Below, one piece after another: positions 19,907 through 33,701 of a stretch of 64,000 nt of DNA. Every line of letters begins with the position of its first letter. Within the stretch, counting starts at the first letter, position 1. Both the position numbers and the translations under genes were made by a program. The stretch comes from Larix kaempferi (taxonomy: Eukaryota > Streptophyta > Pinopsida > Pinales > Pinaceae), in contig BSBM01000994.1 of NCBI GenBank assembly GCA_027924585.1, positions 9,803,001 to 9,867,000 on the forward strand. Reading direction: 5' to 3'. Under the pieces are notes generated by a model. That model was not told the origin of the DNA, did not search any database, and saw nothing but the letters and a program-made list of their open reading frames with translations.

Positions 19907-21385
19907 CTAAATACTCCAGTAGCCAGAGGTTCTCTGTTTTTTACGACGATGTTTGTCTCGCCAAGTACCCGTAGCAGGAAGCTTCTCGTATCCCAAAGAT
20001 CCCAAAGAAGGTCTCCAATTGCAAATTTTGGATTCCCACCGAGAAAGTGTGTAATAATTGGTGATAATGAATATGGGAATTAGGATGAATGCATCCAGAG
20101 CAGCATACTCCATCTGACTCTGGCTCAACGGTCGTTTCCCCCAGTTGCTGACCTGGTTAGTTTTGTCTAATGGCATATCCAATAAACCCGAGGTAAGGCC
20201 AGTAAGACCCCTATAATTGTAAACCTCTTGAAAGTCTAAAGCACCTTTCCAAGATTTAAAACAATCCAACGTTCCATACGATTTAAAAAGCTGTTCCACA
20301 TCATTTTTCAACGAATAACCCAATTTCAAAATGCGATCAGAACAAAAAACAGGTTTAAGGCATCTGTCCAATTCATGACGCTTCGTGGGAGATGATAATT
20401 TTATCAAGTCAAATATGAAGACTTTTTTCACGGTTGCAATCTGCAAAATTGAAACAGTGTAATCTCTTGGCCCTCTCTCAATCCATTCGCTATCTATTCC
20501 AACCACGTCAACCTCAGCGAAATGCTTTGCCGCATCAGCGAGTCCATCTTTTGTGTCGACCCAAATCACATTCTCTGCCGAAATAAAGTCTCCAATATTT
20601 GCAGCCCCCATTGGATTGTCAGGAAACTCCAAAAGTTCTTCGAACTGTGCTTCTTTTTGCCACCGATAAGCCCAAAAGTTCACCAAAATTTCACAAGAAT
20701 GTCTGCAGATCCCAGCTGCTCTGTCTGCATGACCCATTTCAAGCATCAGATTGACAAGGAAATCTACAAGCTCAGGTGTCTCATCACGTGTACTAGAGTT
20801 CTCTGCCGCGCGCCACCACCCTTTCTCAACAAACTTCTTCAATGTAAGTCTCTTATCTTTCTGTCCAATATGGTACCCTTCCTGCATTCTCGATGTAATT
20901 TCCTTATACCTAATTATCTTGGCGTTCAATTCAGGATTCAATCTCATTCCATCCACTAACTCGTCCATTCCAATTCGGAAAGCCTTGCAGATTTTGAAAA
21001 GGATGCAGGTATTGATATTACCTGATCGAAGTAGTATGGCCCTCACCAATTGAACTGCTAATCTCTTTGCATTTGAATCGTCAACAACCGTTCTGCTTTT
21101 TACCCCATCCAAATTACTGAGAACTGCGCCCAGAATGTGCCATGAGACTCCACAATCTCTAACATCATCCAAACAATACAAGGCATCAAAGCAATGCATA
21201 ACATAAGTAAGTGGTCCAGGTAGTGAAACAGTTGGCAAAGCATCTCTTATTAGATGCAAAAGTGACTTGAAGTCCCTGCCTTCTCCGTATTTTAGATATT
21301 GCTTCACATTACAAACGAAAAAGAGAGGCCGCGTCTTCGACAAATCTGAAAATGGATGTAAAATCATGGATTTCCCTGTCGCCAT
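19907..21385 (-). CDS. DEDDy 3'-5' exonuclease, unit 2
   Basis: 492 residues from the ATG at 21383-21385, with protein identical to unit 1. All five catalytic residues (D298, E300, D362, Y427, D431) are present. TATA box at 21644-21651 and MITE 1 upstream are unchanged. Confidence 0.88.
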   Translation of the reverse strand: MATGKSMILHPFSDLSKTRPLFFVCNVKQYLKYGEGRDFKSLLHLIRDALPTVSLPGPLTYVMHCFDALYCLDDVRDCGVSWHILGAVLSNLDGVKSRTVVDDSNAKRLAVQLVRAILLRSGNINTCILFKICKAFRIGMDELVDGMRLNPELNAKIIRYKEITSRMQEGYHIGQKDKRLTLKKFVEKGWWRAAENSSTRDETPELVDFLVNLMLEMGHADRAAGICRHSCEILVNFWAYRWQKEAQFEELLEFPDNPMGAANIGDFISAENVIWVDTKDGLADAAKHFAEVDVVGIDSEWIERGPRDYTVSILQIATVKKVFIFDLIKLSSPTKRHELDRCLKPVFCSDRILKLGYSLKNDVEQLFKSYGTLDCFKSWKGALDFQEVYNYRGLTGLTSGLLDMPLDKTNQVSNWGKRPLSQSQMEYAALDAFILIPIFIITNYYTLSRWESKICNWRPSLGSLGYEKLPATGTWRDKHRRKKQRTSGYWSI

Positions 21386-21706
21386 GCCTTTCAATAGCCT
21401 GGATGTTTTTCTATTAGCTGAATGAATAATAGCTTTAAAGGAACAGAGCAGGACAGACCAGAAAAGCTGAATGAATAATAGCTATAAAGGAACAAAGCAG
21501 GACAGACCAGAATTTCTGAATTTTTTCTTCGACAATGTTTTCGCAGACCAGAATTTCCCTTCTGCACCAGAATTTCCCTTCTTTCTTGGGCAGAGTAGCA
21601 AAGTAGAATTTGTATTCCTGATTTATGTCGTCAGTTCTCTCCGTTTATATAAGATTGATTTAACCAACTGATAACATTTATTTAACCAACCCCGCGGCTT
21701 CCCTTC

Positions 21707-21899
21707 GGCGTGGGATAACTGGCACTCAAATCGCCCCGTTTTTTTGTGGAACTATGCCATGGAACTGTGCTCCCAGGGATTTTGGGTCATTTTAAGACGA
21801 CCTAGATCGTCGAAATTCCAAAAAAATGACCGGAAGGGGGTGGAACTGTGCCTCTCTGGAAAACCACTCACCGGAGATTTGAGTGCCTCATATCCTTCC
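21707..21899. mobile_element. MITE 1, unit 2
   Basis: Same as the unit 1 copy, including the 10-bp deletion in CCGGAGATTTG near the right end. Confidence 0.8.
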
Positions 21900-23641
21900 T
21901 CTATTTGATTTTTATTTATTAAAATTGGTTTGGGTTACTCTTTCTTATTTTTATTTATTTAAATTTTTTATGATGTATATGAGAATTTTTTTTTTTTCAT
22001 TTTTTAATTTAACATTTTGGATACTTTCCCCCCAACCCGGTTGTAGATTAACAGGTTTTACGGAATGTTTGTGTTTTTATTTTTATTTTTATTTATTTAA
22101 TTTTTTATGGTTTATTAAAATAAAATGATTTTTTTTTTCATTTTTTTTTAAATTAATGTTTTGGACACTTTCCATTCAACCCAGTTGTAAAAATGAGTTT
22201 ATCGACACAACTAATTAGATTTTTATATATTTTATTGAGGCGCTCTACAGCTCAGTATGATAGAAATCTTGTAACGTATAAAAATCTTGTAACGTAAGAT
22301 TTATCGATCATTAATAAAATGTAAAAAATAATAAATAATAAATATTTTGTTAGAGATTTGATCCTTCTTAAAATTTAGATCTAAGCTGATTTAAAAACAG
22401 TTAAAAAACTTAGTATAACTTCATCTTACACTTATTCAAGGGTAACATGACCCTTTATAACCATTAACATTAAGTTCTCTAGCTCTCATAAGTTAATTCC
22501 GGTTTGTGATTAACTTTGCAATGTTGCTCACCACCACAGTGGTGGTTATTATTCGAATTACTTTATGACCATGGTTGGTCATGGAATACATTCTCATGTT
22601 ACCTAAATTCTTTTTAATCTATTTATGAGTGGCCCACACTTGCATTTCCCCACCCGTAAGGTAAATAACATACCTTTGGTTCTCTAAGTGGAGTACCTTG
22701 CATTCTACATTAATATCTTAACACTGAACTATAAATCAAAGGCAATACCTTGCTTGTACTTAAGGGTCGTGCTATCACTTGGTTGTAAACATTATTGGTT
22801 GTAGGTATTATTATACCATGCATACTATACTCATATGGTAAAGACTCATGGGGTATTGTTAATAGTTAAAACAAAGTATCAAAAGTTAGCTTTGTTGTGG
22901 TCTTTAATGTTGACTGGATGTATTCTCTATGACCTAGGGGATCCTATATATTTTTAACTTTCAGTGTAATTAAACCACCTGCCACCATGGATTCTTTGGT
23001 GGAGGTTTTGTCTAAGCCCGTTATTTTGTTATGTTGATTCACATGGTTCCAACTCCATGTAATTGGTCCACCAGTGTGGGTATAGACAATGTGCATGGAG
23101 GAGAGGGTACCTGCAGGTGGATGTGGGATTGACTTGTATTTCTGAGTTGGAGGATTCACTATTGATTTTAATGTTATCATTAACCACCCAATGACAACCC
23201 TAAAGAATATCGTGTCAAGAGTAAAGTTTGATATTGGTCACCAATTTGACTGAGGCTTTCAATTACATTACTTTGTTTTCGAGTTGATACTCTTGGCATT
23301 TGGTACCAATGCCAAGAACCTTCCTTGGCTATGGTTCATACCTATTTTGATTTGGCCTATCCATCCATGGAAGATTTGGATTTACTATAGACATGGTTAA
23401 TTGTTAATAGTAGTCTTCCTTTGATATGGCTCTTGACACACTTTCCCGTAGTTAGTTTGGAACCTACCTCACTCCATAGATAAATTGATTGATTTGTGTG
23501 TTCTGTACTCACACTCTGAAATGTTTTGGTGAATAATTAGGGTTTACGTGACAGTTTATGTAATTGTTTAAGTTTGGTTTACATCAATTAAATAATGGGT
23601 CCCTACTTTTCGTACGAGGGAATCCATCATTTCTCTTGCAA

Positions 23642-23918
23642 GGTGTGGGATAACTGGCACTCAAATCGCCCTGCTTTTCCGACAACTTGTTCCCTAGATT
23701 TGGTTATAAAAACCGACGGAATTGTAGTTCCACCCCATTTACTGCAGAACTATGCCATGAAACTGTGTTGCTATGGGTTTTGGCCCATTTTAAGATGACC
23801 CAGATCGTCGAAATTCCCAAAAAATAACCAGAAGAGGTGGAACTGTGCCTCGCCGAAAAATTTTCCATCGCGGGTCACCGGAATACCTGGGCAATCCGAG
23901 TGCCAGTTATCACACGCC
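23642..23918. mobile_element. MITE 2 (MULE-type), unit 2
   Basis: 277 bp, flanked by CTCTTGCAA at 23633-23641 and 23919-23927. Confidence 0.9.
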
Positions 23919-25509
23919 CTCTTGCAACAATGGTGCCACCATGGTACTGGCTAAGCTCATGCATACATGTCTAAATATTGTATTTTAATTACTAATAAGC
24001 ACATGTATATTTAAGTATGTGGTTTGGGTCTTTAACATGGTCTTTTTAACTCGCATTTTCTTTCTATCTTCGCAAGTGGAGATGTTTATTGTTCAGGGTC
24101 TTGGAAATCCTTCCTGAACTTGACCACGGTCGCCTCCACATAGGTATTTAGTTTATAATTACATTCACTATCTTATTTAATACCAATTTTATTACCAAAT
24201 GTTTTCAATGACTCATATCTCTTATTGTTTGGGTGTATGTCAATGGTAGCGTGCTCAACTTAGGCTCCCGTGTCGTGGCAGTCCTAGCCTAGGTGTATGG
24301 GTTCTATTTACAAGCTTATTGGTTAGGCATTTTGCTCTGTTGGTTTAAAATTTTCCTTTAGTTTTTCGACCATACAATTGTTACTATTGTGGTAACATTT
24401 TAGAGCATGAACATTCTATGACAAGAGCATCAACCTACATAAGGAGACTATTTCGAACCCATCTCAACTGGTTGTCACTGGATTCACTGGATCCTGGTTA
24501 TGTTGAACATTATTTATGCGTTTAGTTAAACGGTTTTTCCATACACTATGATGGTTATTACACTCACTATTCCATCTCGTATGAGAGTGATTAAATTTTT
24601 ATTTATGCTTAGTATTGATCAACGGTATCAATTTTTTCATGTGCATGGATAGTCTTTAACATTCAATGATCTTTGACAAAGTTAATCATGAATTTACTAC
24701 CATTTATTGCTTATTGTACTATAGATAGTTTGTTACATTACATAGTGTAGTTATCGACCTGGGTTAATCTCGGTGCTTGCATACTAGTGTATATCCATAG
24801 TAACTGCTTGATTTCTTTGAGGTTCTTTTATTTAAAGGAATTATCCTTTTTGTTACTAGTTAGAGCCACATGACCTAGTTTCATCCATACCCTTGCTCAT
24901 TTGGCTCAATGTAAAAGTTGAATAGATTTAAAACTTTTCTTCTCTATAAACGTATTTGTTTTTATTGTTTTCAGTGATTTTATTTTGTAATATAGTTTAC
25001 AAGCAATGTGAATTGGGTTATATCTATACCCTAACTCGGTAGCTTAGACTTAAATGTTTGTTGAACTATATATATACATATGTGTTGTTTATATATTTAG
25101 GTAGGCCTAGGGCCTAGGAAAATAGTAATATCCTTGTTATTTCCCTATGTCTTCGTGTGTATATATATATATATGGCTCATCGCATTTCTCTGTTGCTAT
25201 TGTAAACTAGCAAATTAGCTAAAGCTTTTACAATTTATCCTGCAAATGGTGAAGTATTATCTATAGAATTTATGACCTATTTTGAAGCAACATTAAAAGC
25301 TATATAAATATAAAATAACTTCATAAGTTGTATACTGAAACTGTTTAGCAACAATAGATGAAGTGGAAACAATAATAACACACACATACACACAATTTGT
25401 ATATTTAACTTGCATAACAAAATAACTTGGACCCAAGAAGTAACTTCAACAATTTAGTTTGTAGAATAAAACTAGCTCAATATTTAACTTGTAGTTCAAA
25501 GCAACTAGC

Positions 25510-25738
25510 CATCACCCTTTCTCAGTAAAGTTCTTCAATGTAATTCTCTTCCCTTCCCAATCATAGCATGGATCTTTCAAGAAAAGTTCCTCTAACTTCA
25601 TGTTCAATTTAGGATTCAAGATAATTCCATCCTTTAACTCGTCCTTTCCGATTTTGAAATCCCTGCAGATTTTGAGAAGGTTGGAAGATTGATATTAGGT
25701 TATCAAAGTAATATGGTTATCATCATTTTAATTGTTGT
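25510..25738 (-). pseudogene. Exonuclease fragment B, unit 2
   Basis: Carries the same in-frame TGA after TEKG as in unit 1. Confidence 0.8.
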
Positions 25739-26093
25739 GGAAAAAATTACAGAAGTGTGCATCACTCCACTTGGTAAGGGGATAGGACTTGTAGGTTGTA
25801 GCAAGGCCTCAGTCCTTGGAGCCCCTGTTGGTGTGTGGTTGTACTTAAAATGATCCTACAAGAGATTGTTAGTGGAATTCACATAAAAGAAATAAAAATT
25901 AAACAAAATACAACAAAAGGAAATGGGCGGAGAATGCAAACTCCAACAACAATCAAATGTATGCAAAACCACTTTATATTGCCCAATAGTCAAGCTGTAA
26001 AACACCCAGGAGGCGTGGGCTTCAAGGGAAGCCAACAATATCCCTTAGGGAGGTCTTTCTTGTCCAAAATATATGCTAAGTGGGTGATAGAAC

Positions 26094-26700
26094 TGTTAGT
26101 TTTTTAGAGTTTTCAATCTGATCTAGGATCTTAACTGAGAGAATAACATGTACAACATATCTACAGCATATCAATCATGGACACAATAATGCAAGCACAC
26201 AAGAGACACAGTGTTTCACCGAGGAAAACCAAGAAGGTGAAAAACCTCGCAACTTCTTAGAGATAGATAGAGCAATGATACAACCAAAGTACAAGAGATA
26301 GGCTTCTCCTAGCAGATGATCCTCCTCCTCACAAGTGCGCCACTTTTCAAGAGAGATAGAAGTGAGTAATGAGTGATCAAATAGAGATCTCCCGATCTCT
26401 ATTTATACTTTTCCTGTCCTTCCCAATAAAATAATGGGGCCGACTTGTCTAGCTTAGCCTAACAACCCATGGTTAACTTAATCTGGGCCGACCCCACACT
26501 TGGTGGTCTAATAACCCATTTACCCACATGACTCATACAGGGCCGACCCCATCAAGGTGGTCTAATAACCCATCAAGTATAAGTTACGACACTTATAATA
26601 TAAATGACGACACTTCCGTATAGAGGAATAATAACATCTCTATAGGGATAAAAACACTTCCGTATAGAGTAATAAGAACATCTCTATAGGAATACATCTC
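26094..26700 (-). mobile_element. LTR-like remnant, unit 2
   Basis: Counterpart of 12299-12905, with the same TATAAATA, triple GGGCCGAC and 44-bp duplication. Confidence 0.55.
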
Positions 26701-27595
26701 TAAAGTGCAGGATTATTTGGAGGGTCATTTGCTAGTTGATTGATTATGAGAAGTTCATTTGTAACATTGTTTTTCTTTTGCATAATAATATTTCCTCCAG
26801 TAGCTATTTGGTTGGGGCCATGGAGTGTTTCCCTCTTCGAAGATTTAAACCACATAAAAACCAGGATTGTTGATCTATGATTTGTTTGTGTGAACGATTG
26901 CTCAAAGTGTTCAATGTTTTGGAAATATCATGTGATAGTCGAACAATATGTCTATAAAGCATACATCTTCTTTCTTCTTCCATTATCAACTTGTTCACTA
27001 TTTTGAGTGAAATCCTCCCAACTCCAAAAGCAACTAAACCCTCATCAAACAAAAAAACATACAACCCACAATTTATAGCTTCAAACTTATTCCTTAATCC
27101 ACATACCTGTATATCTCCATCTTACCTTATGATCATATAGGAATCACCATTTAAAAATTGTTGTTATTCATGTGTATACTTTTCCTCTTGAACCATTTAA
27201 TCTTTAACAATTTCTTGGTTGCGCTGTGTGCCCATGCTATATACAACATCAAATGGAAATTTTCCACATCCAAATATCTGGACTTCTCATTTTGCACTTT
27301 CTTGCTGTGCAGATGTCAATTTAACATACTTTCCATTTCATTCTTCTTCATAAATTTATAAGGCAGATAGCTTCCTTTCCCATCTTATCCACTTGTCAAT
27401 ACATTGTCTAACAATCATCTTAGTTATAAAGTCTACTAGCTTCAACACTTTATTCAACTAATACCTCATACCTTTCTGTTGTAGATTCCTGTTCAAATTT
27501 ATGACTGTCTATTGGGTCGTCATTGCCTCAGGTCTACTGGCATATTCTAGAAATTCTTGACAGTCTCCCTTACTTATATCTCTTAACTAGCTTCC

Positions 27596-29744
27596 ACTTG
27601 AATATTGAAAGAATTAAGCTCAAAATAGAAAACAATTTGTATTACTTCACACAACTAAACAGAGATACAATACGTAAATAAATAGTTGGAGTTAGATCCA
27701 ACTTATTCCACTTCTTGTGGGAGAAGTTGAGAAAATATCTCAACTTCCTCCAGCTACCCCCAACCTAATCCCTAAACTCTAGGAATCCCTAATGAGTCAT
27801 TATTATCTAACTGCCCCCCTTAATGACTACATTACACAACATAACAAAAGGTTACAACACAAACTGTCTGACTGATCCTCATACGCAGTTACACCCATTT
27901 CTGAACTTCATAGATATGCTCTTTCTCTTCAACATCTTCGAGCTACCAATTCATCCAGCATAAATAAAATTGCTTCCGACCATCTTTGAAGCATTTGTAG
28001 GATCAAAGATTCTAAACTACCCCGAAGAATAGTCTCGATACTGAAACATTCAGTAATCAATCTTACAAAATGACATTTTTTACACTCAACAATACAAAGA
28101 TAACACGAAACTGATGATCTTGGAGCACCGAAATACAACAAGAATCAAAACTTTTTACAATATATTTCTAACATACATAAACAATAACTCTATTCTAGAA
28201 CAGCTTGAGAGGTTCATCATCACTGGATGAATATTCTTGCATAGCACCTAGTGAGTCCTCAGCTATGTAAGCTGATTCTTTCAGTTTGCCATTTAAAAGA
28301 TCACTAGCACGAGTTTTGCAATTCAGTGCTGTATGTCCACGTCTTCGACAGTAGAAGCATTCAATGTTTTTATTTGTTCTTCCCTTGGAGTATAGTGAGA
28401 TTTCAGAATTTGAACTGACTTCCAAGTCACCTTCCTTCATCCTCTTTTCTTCTGCTAAGAGTGCTGAAATCATGTCTTCCAGAGTTCGAGAGGGCATTTG
28501 TGTTAAAGTAAAAATAGCATTGTCATATTTTAGAGACAAACTATTCAGCAAGATTGCTTTTGCATCATCGTCATCGACTTTACAATTAATATCTGCCAAT
28601 TGTGCTAACAAAGACTTTAGATCATTTATGTGAGAAGACAATGATACTTCATCATGCATTTTTAACTTGAATAGCTGTAACTTTAATGAAAACTTGGCAT
28701 TTATAGCCTTTTCCCCAAATATTGTACTCAATTGTACCCACATTTCTTCAGAAGATTTTTCCAAATCTAATAGATGTAGTTGAGAATCTGCAAGAGATAA
28801 TCCAAGAATGGACTTGGCTCTATCCTCTCTTTTCTCCCATTCAATTAATTGCTTGGGATCTGTAGGTGCCTTCTCTGTTCCTTTTACTATTCCCCATAAG
28901 TTCTTATGCATCATTTGAAGTTGTACCTTTACTTTCCAAGTATGGAAATTAAAACCATTAAATTTTTCCAATGCAATGTTTTCCATATCAACACAGATTT
29001 AAATAAAAAATGAATACCTCTGCAAATGACAGCGTTCCTTCCTTGACAGCAAAATGGAAAATGAATAGCTCTGCAAATGACAGCTTTCCTTCCTCTGGCA
29101 GCGTCCCTTTCAGATGTTAATTCATGGACAGATTACAGGTTATATGCTATAAATCTTCTATTGCAGCAGCGAAACCCAGCAGTAGTGAATCTATAGATCC
29201 CTGGTAATTGCAAGCTTGGTGACCCAACACCCTTGGCGACCCAACAGCAACGCAATTTCAGCTTGGCGATCCAGAAGCCGTAAATTCAGCTTTTCTCACG
29301 GTAATTTCACTTAGCGATTCAGCTTGGCGACCCAACAAATCGAAATTTCAGCTTTCTAGTGGCCCCCTTCTCTTCACGCACCAGCTGTCTGTTATCTCTC
29401 CGACACGCACTGCTACCTTTGCACAAACGGATAATGAATTAACCTTCTTACGCCTGCACAGCAGATGGCTTCACAGATCTGCCTCCAGAGCTCAGCCGGA
29501 CATTAGTGATCCTTGGCTCTGATACCAACTTGAAGATTGAAAGAATTAAGCTCAAAACAGAAAACAGTTTGTATTACTTCACACAACTAAACAGAGATAC
29601 AATACGTAAATAAATAGTTGGAGTTAGATCCAACTTATTCCACTTCTTGTGGGAGAAGTTGAGAAAATATCTCAACTTCCTCCAGCTACCCCAAACCTAA
29701 TCCCTAAACTCTAGGAATCCCTAATGAGTCATTATTATCTAACT
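27596..29744 (-). mobile_element. Gag-only Copia element, unit 3
   Basis: LTRs 27596-27812 and 29528-29744, with CTTCC at 27591-27595 and 29745-29749. Structure as in unit 1. Confidence 0.9.
28195..28986 (-). CDS. Copia-type Gag, unit 3
   Basis: Intact 263-residue frame. Two adjacent base changes (plus strand CA to AG near 28398) give Ala197Ser, in the linker before the zinc knuckle; the other codon change is silent. This is the only Gag replacement among the five copies. Confidence 0.9.
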   Translation of the reverse strand: MENIALEKFNGFNFHTWKVKVQLQMMHKNLWGIVKGTEKAPTDPKQLIEWEKREDRAKSILGLSLADSQLHLLDLEKSSEEMWVQLSTIFGEKAINAKFSLKLQLFKLKMHDEVSLSSHINDLKSLLAQLADINCKVDDDDAKAILLNSLSLKYDNAIFTLTQMPSRTLEDMISALLAEEKRMKEGDLEVSSNSEISLYSKGRTNKNIECFYCRRRGHTALNCKTRASDLLNGKLKESAYIAEDSLGAMQEYSSSDDEPLKLF

Positions 29745-29749
29745 CTTCC

Positions 29750-30890
29750 AAATCCATAGACTTGTATATGCTGCTCCATGATCTTGAAATAAGGACCAAT
29801 ATGCTCCTGGCTATCATCACTTCAGCACTGCTTTAATGTATCATTACAATTCCATCTTTGGTATTGTCTTCATGAGAAATCCTGTATCCTCCTTTATGAC
29901 AGCTTCTTGTGATTGTCCATGTTCACTCTCTTCAAAACCTACAATTAGTTTGAAAACCACGAGAGTCCTTCGTTTCGGTTGATGCTTCTAGCATCACTCC
30001 TCTATGTTGGTTTGAATTCTCCCAATACCCTATGAGATTCTCATAACGTCTCTCATCATCATCCGCTTCTCCAAGCATCATCTCTTGTTTTGGTTCACAT
30101 ATGTGAACTCCTATTTCTTCTTTCAAGGACCTCTGTTCATACTCCGATCTACTGAGTTCTTCTTCTCTCTTCATCTAGACACTCAATATGTGCCTCAACT
30201 TCCTCTCATACAAATGCTTGACATGCCACTTGACCTTCTTCTTCAACTTCTATCCACGTCTATAGTCTTCTTCAATTCTTTGATGTGTTAGATTCATAAT
30301 ATCACCGAGTTTCTCTTTAAACTCAGCTATATCTATGCCAAATTCCTCATCACTCAACTTCCTGTGGCTTCTTTTCTCTGAACCCTTCACCTGACTATCA
30401 ATAGTCATCATCATGTTTGCTTCTGATAATTCTACCTAGCACTTCCTCTTGTTGGAACTGCTATCCACAAGACAATTCTACCCATAATCACAACACTGGA
30501 ATTGCCTCGACAACTTCTACCCAAACTCAATTGGAAGTTGATCTCTTTCTCTCTTTCTATTGCAGCTTCTCTGCTATAAGCGTTTCTTGCCACAAATCTT
30601 CTTTCACTATCTATTTGTTGCTAGCTATACAAACAACAATTATTGAAACTAGAGCTAAAGTATAAAAATATATTCACCTACCAGACCTCACCAGATCTGT
30701 CCCCTAATAACTTATGTGCTCTCAGCTACTATTGTGCTACTGCTACAGAGTCTTCTTTCTTGAGATCGTGCTTTAAATTTGTACCTCACCATTCTTAAAG
30801 ATGCAGGATTTTCCCGCTCTAATACCAATTGATGCAAGGGTGCTCAAACCATGCTTGTGTTGCACAGCTATGATACCACTTTATAGAAAC
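29750..30890 (-). mobile_element. Decayed retroelement region, unit 3
   Basis: PBS-like motifs at 30816-30827 and 30867-30878; otherwise as in unit 1. Confidence 0.5.
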
Positions 30891-32397
30891 ATAACTCTTG
30901 TAAGCCCTTTGGGCCCTCCATGAACCCTGTTATAGGAATGTTTCCACAACCCATGAGCTGTAAAAGCTCTAAGTCTTGTAATTGTTACAGGGATTATATT
31001 TTTTGTAATTGGAATTGAACATAATCATTACCAGAAATGCGTTGAAGTGGGTTTTGTAAACCGACACTCCATTCCTGTTCCATTCAATGGTGGACACAAG
31101 TCTACTAACTTCAGAGCTCCCTTCTCTATTATCAGTATATAGATCAAATGGACATTTCAATCCCCAATGATCTAATCTCTCGCCAAAACATCAAACACTC
31201 AAATGATCTCACATAACAGAGATTAGGCACAAATATTTTGCACACATTTAATGATTCTCCATTGGATCTCTATCCACGTTGACCTATCAAACTGAAGGCC
31301 TTCAAAATGCCACCACCAGTGATTGCACCAGCGCCCTACTTTCACAATCAGTTCCAATTTAAACTTTAATATGGAAAAAAACGAATTTACTTACATTCCT
31401 TCGTTTTATATATTACAATCATAAAATTGAATCGACTTCCTTGAAGGAGAAACAAAATTTCCTATAGGTCAATTCTTTCCAAACTTAAACACAGAATTGA
31501 AATACAATTCATAGTACCTTTTACTAGACTGTGTCTCAACCTTGGATCATGACTTTTAAAGCTACCATAATTTCGCTTGGTAATTCAGCCCAATCCCTTG
31601 TCAACTGCTCGTTGAGTTCAGGTTCGGTCCCAATCTTACTTGGAATACCGTGCTAGACACCATTCGGGCCCCAATTTCACTTGTATGACGAGCCGGGCAT
31701 AAACCAAAATCATGCACAGAGATTTCAATTCTCAACTAACATTAATACTCAGAGTCGAATATGGAGGAAAATAACAATAAATGGATTCTGCAATATATCC
31801 ATATACTCATTGAAGAACTATTCAAACATATTAACAGATATAAAATAATCTTCTGAAAAATAATTAATACATTTTTTTATGCTCCATGGTTTTAATTCAC
31901 AATCACACCAACCTCGGATCGAATCCCAGAGCCTCCACGCCTGATTCAAGACTGCAGCTTCAGCTTAGCTCAGGTCTCCTCTCCCTTCTGCTCTCGTCTC
32001 TCCTCTGCTGTATTTATCGTTGTGGGATAGCCAAAGCTTCAAGCAGCAGAAGCTTCAAGGGGTAAGGCGTAAATGCAATGAGTAATACGAGGTGTAAATG
32101 CAGTAAATGCAATGGGTACACGGAAGTCTGTACAACACACTCTTGGCATTATGGACTTCAATCAAATTATGGACTTCAATCAAATCAATAATATTTGCAA
32201 CTAGGTAAAGTTATAATTATGGTTATAGTTATTATAAGTTTATTTTTTGTTTTTTCTTAATTATTTTAATGGTGGCAATGATAAAAATGGCGTCAATACA
32301 ATTTTTTCAAAAAATATCACTAAATATAACTTTTATACAACTTTATAAAACTAGGATATTGATACCAATTAATAGATAAACCTAGAATATATAGTCT

Positions 32398-32660
32398 CTG
32401 CCTAAGACACAACTAATAAACCCGAGGTAAAGCAAATAAAACCCATATAAATGTAAATGTTTTGAAAGTCTAAAGCACCTTTCCAAGATTTACAACAATC
32501 CAACGTTCCATAGGAATAAAAAAGCTTCTCCACATCATTGTGGAGCGAATAACCCAATTTCAAAATGCAATCAGAACAAAAAAACAGGTTTAAGGCACCT
32601 GTCCAATGCATCACTTTCTTTCAGTGGGAGATGATAATTTTATCATGTCAAAAATGAATC
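32398..32660 (-). pseudogene. Exonuclease fragment A, unit 3
   Basis: Same broken fragment as in units 1 and 2. Confidence 0.85.
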
Positions 32661-33701
32661 ACTCTCACCACTATGCATGCATTCTTATTTTTATTTTTTA
32701 CTTCTTATAGGATAGACCGAAACTTTCCATCCAGTCTCAGGCTCTATTGATACATGCATTTTTTATTTTTATTTTTTTTATGAGATAGACTAACACTTCT
32801 TCAGCAGGACTGTAAAAATGTGCCTTCTCCACCCAATCAAACTTTAAATCTCAACACACAAAGTAATGCATGATTATCTACAAATTAAAAACAGTGATCT
32901 ACAGTGGTGGAAGTTGAACGCAATAATAACAGTGATCTACAGTGGTGGAAGTTGAACACGATAATAGGGAATCAAGCAAGTGGCTCAATCTACGTATACA
33001 CAAGAAATGGAAAGTGCAGAACCTAAGAATTTAGGATGCGACTATGATAATCAAAACAATAACTTGATATGCAAGAATGATATTTACACAGAACACTATA
33101 TACGATGGCAGATTGTGTCAATATACTCAAATACAAGAAGTATTTTAATCTACAAAATGAGAGATGTGTAGGTTCTTTTTGTAATCAGTTAACAAGCTAA
33201 CTCAAATTTAGAGAGTAAAACTAGAAATGATATACACGAATGGCAAACACATCAAATTACAGGATGAAAATTATGTAACTCACATGCACACTATGTAGTC
33301 TGCGTAGCACACCAAACCAAAAGGTAATTTAATATTTGCAATGAATAAACAAAGATAGAACCAATAATAAACAAGCAAAGTATGAAATTGCAGGTCTACG
33401 AAAACACACACAACAAATAAATTAGACAAGTTATAAACATTAATGAAGTGATTACAAGAGAAGAAGAACGGAACCAGACAAGGTTGGGCCCAGTCCCCAG
33501 TAGTTTGTTTGAAGACGCTCCAAAATAAACTCATAACCAGTCTCAAAATTACAGGGTTCACATCATCAACATGATAACAGGATCAGACTTGCAAATGATA
33601 TATTATGAACTCCAAAGTAACAACGATCTCAAAATTCAGATGATCGAACCCAAATAATCAAAATAAAACTAAAAATAAGATTCGGCATAAATCGATGGAA
33701 T

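Larger units (their letters stand above)
13796..27590. repeat. Tandem macro-unit, copy 2
   Basis: Exactly the same length as copy 1, and no difference was found in the stretches compared, including both genes, the LTRs, both MITEs and the microsatellites. Confidence 0.97.
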
